From NCBI GenBank assembly GCA_013339895.1, contig JABACO010000005.1, forward strand, positions 8,248,888 through 8,312,887: a stretch of DNA of 64,000 nt, written 5' to 3'. The notes under the pieces were generated by a model. That model saw only the letters and a program-made list of their open reading frames with translations, was not told where the DNA came from and ran no database searches. Positions 58,816-64,000 of the stretch are shown one piece after another. The stretch's first letter is position 1; the number at the start of each line of letters is the position of its first letter. Origin of the DNA: Ephydatia muelleri (Eukaryota > Porifera > Demospongiae > Spongillida > Spongillidae). The translations under genes and the position numbers were made by a program.

Positions 58816-59380
58816 CTTATCACGTTTGTGTTATTTTGGGGATGCGTTTGTGATGTAGTACATCAGCCTCATCAACCTGCTGAAAGCAAGCCTAGTATAC
58901 GGTAAGCGACTCACAATTTGTGTGCAATATGCACTTTATTGGGGTTGGTCTCCGGTTATCACAAGCGGCCGATTCTGCTGAGGTAAGTTACACAGTGGCA
59001 AGTATGACTATTTCAATTGATGCCAAATGTTATTGTTCTCGTCTTTATCAGGTCACATAGTACGTGGGGACCGCTGTCTCAAGGACTATGGGTTTCGGCT
59101 ATCACAAGCGCGGGTCGATTCTGCTGAGGTAAGTACGCAATGGCTTTGCTACCTTCATTTTGCTTTTCTGCAGCGTTTCTATTCGAACTGGTAAGTATGC
59201 TGGGGGCACTAAAATGTATTTTTCTTTTGTGCGCATTTGGTTAGTCAGCACCAACAAGTCCATCACTAGAGGTAAGTATGGCCATTTCAATTGGCGCCAA
59301 ATGTTATTATATTCTCGTCTTTATCAGGTCACACTAAGTTAGTACTTGGGAACCGCTGTTTTAAGGCACTATGGTGTTTG
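58816..59380 (+). repeat. Tandemly duplicated exon-like units
   Basis: GATTCTGCTGAGGTAAGT occurs at about 58,971 and 59,114, each ending in a strong 5' splice-site match. The segment CCAAATGTTATT ... CTCGTCTTTATCAGGTCACA, ending in a 3' splice-site-like CAG, occurs at about 59,021 and 59,300, each followed by a GGACCGCTGT/GGAACCGCTGT segment. The 5' part (58,816-58,950) also occurs at 9,420-9,545. No long protein can be assembled with confidence. Confidence 0.55.
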
Positions 59381-59926
59381 AATATTTGTGTTTGGTGTTG
59401 TACCACTTATATGTGCGAAGAAAAGTTTTATAAACCAAGCAGATGCAAAGGGGGAGTGGGGATGGGGGGGGGGGAGGACTGGTTTACGGAAGGTCAAAGC
59501 CCAAATTACGATAGTGCGCGGTTCACCAAACCTTGTAACATTAATGAAATTCAAAGGTTTGCTAAGATACCAGAAACCGCACGTGACTGACAATATTTCA
59601 ATATACGCATTTGCTTATAATGTTCAATACGCAGACAGCTTATATTGCTGCTTATATTCGAATATACGCCATAATATACAGTGTCGCATAACAAACTTTT
59701 TGCACTGTGAAGAAAGCTTATCGGTAAGTCTATTATCGATAACGAAAAGAAATTTCAGTACATAATCGACAAGAGGTATTTACTTACTGATAATTATCGA
59801 TAAGCTCAAAACCTTACCGATAGTTGACCCTAGACTACGGCTGAGCTCACACAGAGTACATGAATATGTTGGTTCACACACCCTGATGCATGTGTATATG
59901 TTGTGCAATGCGTCTGTACATCCTGA

Positions 59927-59929
<3 letters not shown>

Positions 59930-59978
<49 letters not shown>

Positions 59979-59998
59979 ACACACACACACACACACAC
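59930..59998 (+). repeat. CA microsatellite
   Basis: A (CA)n tract with a single GACA interruption. Confidence 0.95.
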
Positions 59999-60135
59999 CA
60001 ATCTCTGTGTGTTTCCTCTGTATTGTTGCAAGCAGACGTATACTCTTCTCTCATCTAGCACTCTATACAAGTGCTCGTCTGACCTGTAAAAAAGCCTTTT
60101 CGGAATACAGTATAATGAATATCGTTACTAGCTTG

Positions 60136-60570
60136 CAATCCATATGTCTGTGTAAACTTACCTGACCTACCACGATCTGCAACGATAAGGGAGGTACAAT
60201 AACTTCATCGCAGGTCTCACAGGCCTACTGTTTTCATCAGCACAATGTTGTGTGTCTCGTGTCGCACTAATTGAATGCAGCGAATTAAACGAGTGTACAT
60301 GAACTCAGATTGCTGTTCCTCACCATAAGTACAAAGTATGTAGTGTCTTGCTATAACCTTCTACGAGTAGTCATTTAATTTACGCATAAAAATAAATTAG
60401 TACAGTGCGACACGCAACCCTGTGCTGCCTCTTCTAGTTGAAGAAGGATGTACCACGCAGTTTTTTTTTTGAAGGGCGATGGTTCTGCCTGGCGATGAAT
60501 TACTCTATCATTGCTGATTGCGGTAGGTCAGGGCTCGTGGTAAGTTTACACAGACACAATGGATAGCAAT
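60136..60570. mobile_element. ~430-bp MITE with ~40-bp imperfect inverted ends
   Basis: TGTCTGTGTAAACTTAC then CTGACCTACC on the left (60,147-60,172) pair with GGTAGGTCAG and GTAAGTTTACACAGACA on the right (about 60,522-60,558), with an eight-base insertion in the right arm. No coding capacity. It includes a poly-T run at 60,461. Confidence 0.65.
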
Positions 60571-60914
60571 ATTCATCATTCCACAAGCACTCAAGATAAA
60601 CAAAAGCCTCTTGAGCTTGTTTGCTAACCATGGCATATCCTTACATGTATGACTTGTCCCTTGTGTCAGGGGACAGTCCTATAAGGACACAATGTATGCA
60701 TAAAGGACCACTCCTATGACACTACAGTGTACACGTTGCTACATGTACCTACATGTGTAGACATGTCTCATGGTCTCATGAGCTGTTCAATGGATAGATC
60801 AAAAATGCATGTGCAGAGAAGGCATTCAGTGAGAGAAAATGTGTGTACCATCATTATCAGAGAGCACTACTGTTTTTTTCCACATGAACAACAGTGTGTG
60901 CTTTGTGTAACACG

Positions 60915-63150
60915 TGTCTGTGCACATGTGCGAGTCTGTGTGTGCGTCTGTATATCTGTGTGTGTGTCTGTGTGCATGTGTGTATCTGTATGTGTGTCTG
61001 TGTGTATTGTGTGTGTATCTGTGAGTGTGTGTCTGTTGTGTCTGTGCATGTGTGTCTATATGTATTTTGTGTGTGCGAGTCTGTGTGCAAGTCTGCGTGT
61101 CTGTGTTTTTCTGTGTGTGTGTCTGTCGTGTGTGTATGTTCCTGTGTGTGTCTGTGCATGTGTGTGTCTGAGTGTTTTGTGTGACTGTCTCGTGTGTGTG
61201 TGTGTCTGTGTATTTCGTGTGTGCCTGTGTATGCATGTGTGTCTGTGTGTGCCTGTGTGTGTGTGCTAGTGTGTATTTCATGCATGTGTGTGTGCATGTG
61301 TGTGTATGTGTTTGTCATATGTGTGTGTCGTGTGTTTTGTGTGTCCATGTGTGTGTCTGTGTATCTGTGTGCGTGTGTGTGTTTGTATGTGTCTGTGTAT
61401 GTGTGTGTCTGTGTGTGTGTGTTAGCATGTCTGTGTGTGTTTGTATGCATCTGTGTGTATGCATATGTGTCTGTGTGTGCATGTGTGTGCTAGTGTGTAT
61501 TTCATGTATGTGTGTGTGCATGTGTGTCTGTGTGTGTGTTTGTCATATGTGTGTCGTGTGTTTTGTGTGTCCGTGTGTGTCTGTATCTGTGTGTGTGTGT
61601 TTGTATGCGTCTGTGTGTATGTCATGTGTGTGTCTGTGTGTGCGTTAGTGTGTGTGTGTGTGTTTTTGTATTGTGTATGCCATGTGTGTGTCGGTGTGTG
61701 CGTTTGTGTGTGTGTGTGCGTTAGTGTGTCTGTGTGTGTGTGTTTGTATGCATCTGTGTGTATGCATGTGTCTGTGTGTGCCTGTATGTGCATGTGTGTG
61801 CTAGTGTGTATTTCATGCATGTGTGTGTGCATGTGTGTCTGTGTGTGCTAGTGTGTATTTCCATGTGTGTGTGTACGTGTGCGTGTGTGTGTTTGTCATA
61901 TGTGTGTTGTGTGTTTTGTGTGTCCATGTGTGTGTCTGTGTATCTGTGTGTGTGTGTTTGTATGCGTCTGTATGTATGTCATGTGTGTGTCTGTGTGCAT
62001 TAGTGTGTCTGTGTGCGTTAGTGTGTCTATGTGTGTTTTTGTATGTGTCTGTGTGTATGTCATGTGTGTGTGTGTGCGTTTGTGTGTGTGTGTGTGCGTT
62101 AGTGTGTCTGGGTGTGTGTGTTTGAATGCGTCTGTGTGTATGCATGTGTGTGTGTGTGCCTGTGCGTGTGCATGTGTGTGTTATGCAAGCTTGGTACACA
62201 AATTGAAATGCAGTCTGTGTGTGCATTTGTGTGTCTGTGTGTGTATGTCATGTGTGTGTGTGTGTTAGTGTGTCTGTGTGTGCATTTGTGTGTCTGTGTG
62301 TGTATGTCATGTGTGTCTGTGTGTGCCTGTGTGTGCATGTGTGTGCTAGTGTGTATTTCATGCATGTGTGCGTGTGTGTGTTTGTCATATGTGTGTCGTG
62401 TGTTTTGTGTGTCCATGTGTGTGTCTGTGTATCTGTGTGTGTGTGTTTGTATGCGTCTGTGTGTATGTCATGTGTGTGTGTGCGTTTGTGTGTGTGCGTT
62501 AGTGTGTCTGTGTGTATGCATGTGTGTCTGTGTGTGCCTGTGTGTGCATGTGTGTGCTAGTGTGTATTTCATGCATGTGTGTGTGCATGTGTGTGCTAGT
62601 GTGTATTTCATGCATGTGTGTGTGCATGTGTGTGCTAGTGTGTATTTCATGCATGTGTGTGTGCATGTGTGTCTGTGTGTGCTAGTGTGTATTTCCATGT
62701 GTGTGTACGTGTGTGTGTGTGTGCATGTGTGTGTGTTTGTCATATGTGTGTCGTGTGTTTTGTGCGTCCATGTGTGTGTCTGTGTATCTGTGTGCGTGTG
62801 TTTGTATGCGTCTGTGTGTATGTCATGTGTGTGTCTGTGTGCATTAGTGTGTGTGTGCGTTAGTGTGTCTGTGTGTGTGTTTGTATGCGTCTGTGTGTAT
62901 GTCATGTGTGTGTCTGTGTGTGTTAGTGTGTCTGTGTGTGCATTTGTGTGTCTTTGTGTGTATGTCATGTGTCTGTGTGTGCCTGTATGTGTGTGTGTCT
63001 GTGTGAGTGTGTGTGTGTGCGTTAGTGTGTCTGTGTGTGTGTGTTTGTATGCGTCTGTGTGTATGTCATGTGTGTGTCTGTGTGTGCGTTTGTGTGTGTG
63101 TGTGCGTTAGTGTGTCTGTGTGTGCATTTGTGTGTCTGTGTGTGCATGTG
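60915..63150 (+). repeat. 2.2-kb TG-rich degenerate satellite with higher-order duplication
   Basis: Built of GTGTGTCTGTG, GTATTTCATGCATGTGTG and GTATGTCATGTGTG words. A unit containing GTGCTAGTGTGTATTTCATG recurs at least eight times, including three copies about 44 bp apart at 62,550-62,655. A longer block (TTTGTCATATGTGTGTCGTG, then TTTTGTGTGTCCATGTGTG) recurs at about 61,312, 61,540, 61,895, 62,382 and 62,738. The long Cys/Val frames are artefacts. Confidence 0.9.
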
Positions 63151-63318
63151 CATGTGTGTGTTATGCAAGCTTGGCACACAAATTGAAATGTAATCAGCTG
63201 AATTGAATAGAATACATGTGCATATGACAATGTTTGTGAGTGAGAGTGTTTGTACCATCATCAGACAGGTGTATTGTTTGCCACATGTATAACTGGTGTG
63301 TGCAAGTACGCTGTACAT

Positions 63319-63320
<2 letters not shown>

Positions 63321-63385
<65 letters not shown>
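63321..63385 (+). repeat. TG microsatellite in the right arm
   Basis: A pure (TG)n tract, the counterpart of the CA tract at 53,929-53,965 in the left arm but longer. Confidence 0.95.
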
Positions 63386-63387
<2 letters not shown>

Positions 63388-64000
63388 TGTGTGTGTGGTT
63401 GTGTATAAGAAAATATGCCATACGATAGTGTACAGGGCCATGTACGCAACAATGCAAGTGTGTGCACAAGTGGGAGCCAGCATGAGTTCATGTACTATGT
63501 GTGAGCTGAAAGTTGTGTGAGACCGAAATCATTGCAATCGTAGCCGAGTGGGCGTGGCAGATATAAGACGCAAGATGATGGCAAATAGGAAAGCTTTATT
63601 ACACGACTAGAGGATGATGTGAGTGCGTAGCAAATAGCCTTACGCGTGCCGTTTTGAATACTGCTGGCGACGTGGGAGGCGCAAGGTTATACTGCAACCA
63701 TTCACTTGGGTCCGTTAATTTGGTACGATCGTCTGGAACTGAGCAGCGTTCTTCTTCTTTTAACTTTCCCGCATAAACTCACTGCCTGAGTGAGACAAAA
63801 ACAGTTGGGAAGTGGGAACGGCTAGCTTAGTTTAAGGGAGAACAAAGAAGTTATCAAAATTTATTGTGGATTGGGAGAATGGAACACGGGTTGCATGCAA
63901 AAATGGTGCAATCGAGCGGGAAATGTGCATTAATTTTGCACAGCTGTATCTCCGCGACGGATAAAGTAAAAGTTAACGAACTGAACACATCAATAGCAAC

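Larger units (their letters stand above)
55864..59834. mobile_element. ~4-kb hAT-like element, no transposase found
   Basis: The left end TAGGGTCAACTACCGATAAG and the right end, CTTACCGATAGTTGACCCTA, are inverted with few mismatches. TACGGCT lies immediately left (55,857-55,863) and, after two or three extra bases, immediately right (59,836-59,842), an imperfect 7-8-bp duplication. Both subterminal regions are filled with TTACCG, CGATAA and CGGTAAG words. The body contains a solo end of the 7.1-kb hAT family, a 17-bp minisatellite and the exon-like repeats at 58.8-59.4 kb. Confidence 0.65.
53298..64000. repeat. Giant imperfect inverted repeat, arms of at least ~800 bp, 10.7 kb span
   Basis: Positions 53,298-54,080 are the reverse complement of about 63,180-64,000, with point differences, small indels and different microsatellite lengths. 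Shared landmarks are GTTGCTATTGATGTGTTCAG, TCCGTCGCGGAGATACAGC, CGTGTAATAAAGCTTTCCT, TAGTACATGAACTCATGCTG and GTATTCTATTCAATTCA. Inside, a CA-rich tract (54.2-55.1 kb) faces a TG-rich tract (60.9-63.15 kb), so pairing may continue much further. The right arm runs off the window. A hAT-like element occupies the middle. Divergence between the arms argues against a simple assembly artefact. Confidence 0.85.

Noticed and set aside
60727-63483. Frames of up to 332 residues rich in Cys and Val, superficially like cysteine-rich secreted proteins
   Set aside because: They come from the TG satellite. Codon content is only TGT, GTG, TGC, GTA and relatives, and the opposite strand is equally open.
53298-64000. 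Polinton/Maverick interpretation of the long inverted repeats
   Set aside because: Polintons have long TIRs, but no DNA polymerase B, packaging ATPase, capsid, protease or integrase gene is visible between the arms.

Overview
This is a window of animal nuclear DNA: AT-rich, intron-bearing, full of CA/TG microsatellites and minisatellites, and built mostly of nested transposable elements. The LINE ORF with a C-terminal GWxCxPLxVE-type domain, the Tnp2-type (EnSpm/CACTA-like) transposase, the TTF-finger hAT and the short introns with GTAAGT donors suggest an early-branching marine invertebrate. A demosponge such as Amphimedon is my best guess, but that is inference, not proof. No bacterial genes, operons or CRISPR arrays are present.

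Layout. 1-630: a TIR-bounded DNA element with a USP-like protein fragment. 1.1-2.3 kb: a decayed pogo-type transposase. 2.8-4.05 kb: LINE reverse transcriptase remains, cut by an 830-bp pure pyrimidine satellite. 5.7-6.7 kb: duplicated segments around a 34-bp minisatellite. 7.12-8.26 kb: a hAT element with a perfect 8-bp target duplication. 9.55-9.65 kb: an assembly gap. 9.76-11.56 kb: a second, degenerate LINE. About 12.2-14.0 kb: an intron-bearing kinase-like gene.

14.56-50.82 kb is best read as one minus-strand Gypsy retrotransposon (LTR, gag, protease, RT, RNase H, integrase) split by three insertions. These are a 1.36-kb hAT in gag (48,965-50,320), a 4.59-kb block at the start of integrase (42,066-46,653), and a 26.5-kb block exactly between two integrase codons (15,372-41,869). 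The 26.5-kb block has matching inverted ends (CCCCCAGCAAAAAA...) and behaves like a single giant DNA transposon. It holds a decayed, intron-retaining fragment of an axonemal dynein heavy chain gene (16.5-20 kb), satellites (23.3-24.5 kb), a nine-exon gene of unknown function (25.65-27.3 kb), a Tnp2-type transposase with only two premature stops (28.2-31.5 kb), several MITEs, and a gene of about 18 tiny exons ending in a BEN-like domain (36.3-41.25 kb), followed by a subterminal repeat array at the right end.

50.87-52.9 kb holds three more LINE fragments. From 53.3 kb to the end of the window is a very large imperfect inverted repeat (arms 53,298-54,080 and 63,180-64,000, extended by complementary CA and TG tracts) whose middle carries a 4-kb hAT-like element (55,864-59,832).

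The most interesting signals are the giant TIR element with its cargo and the microexon BEN gene. In that gene almost every internal exon is a multiple of three and phase 0, and one pair of exons is triplicated in tandem.
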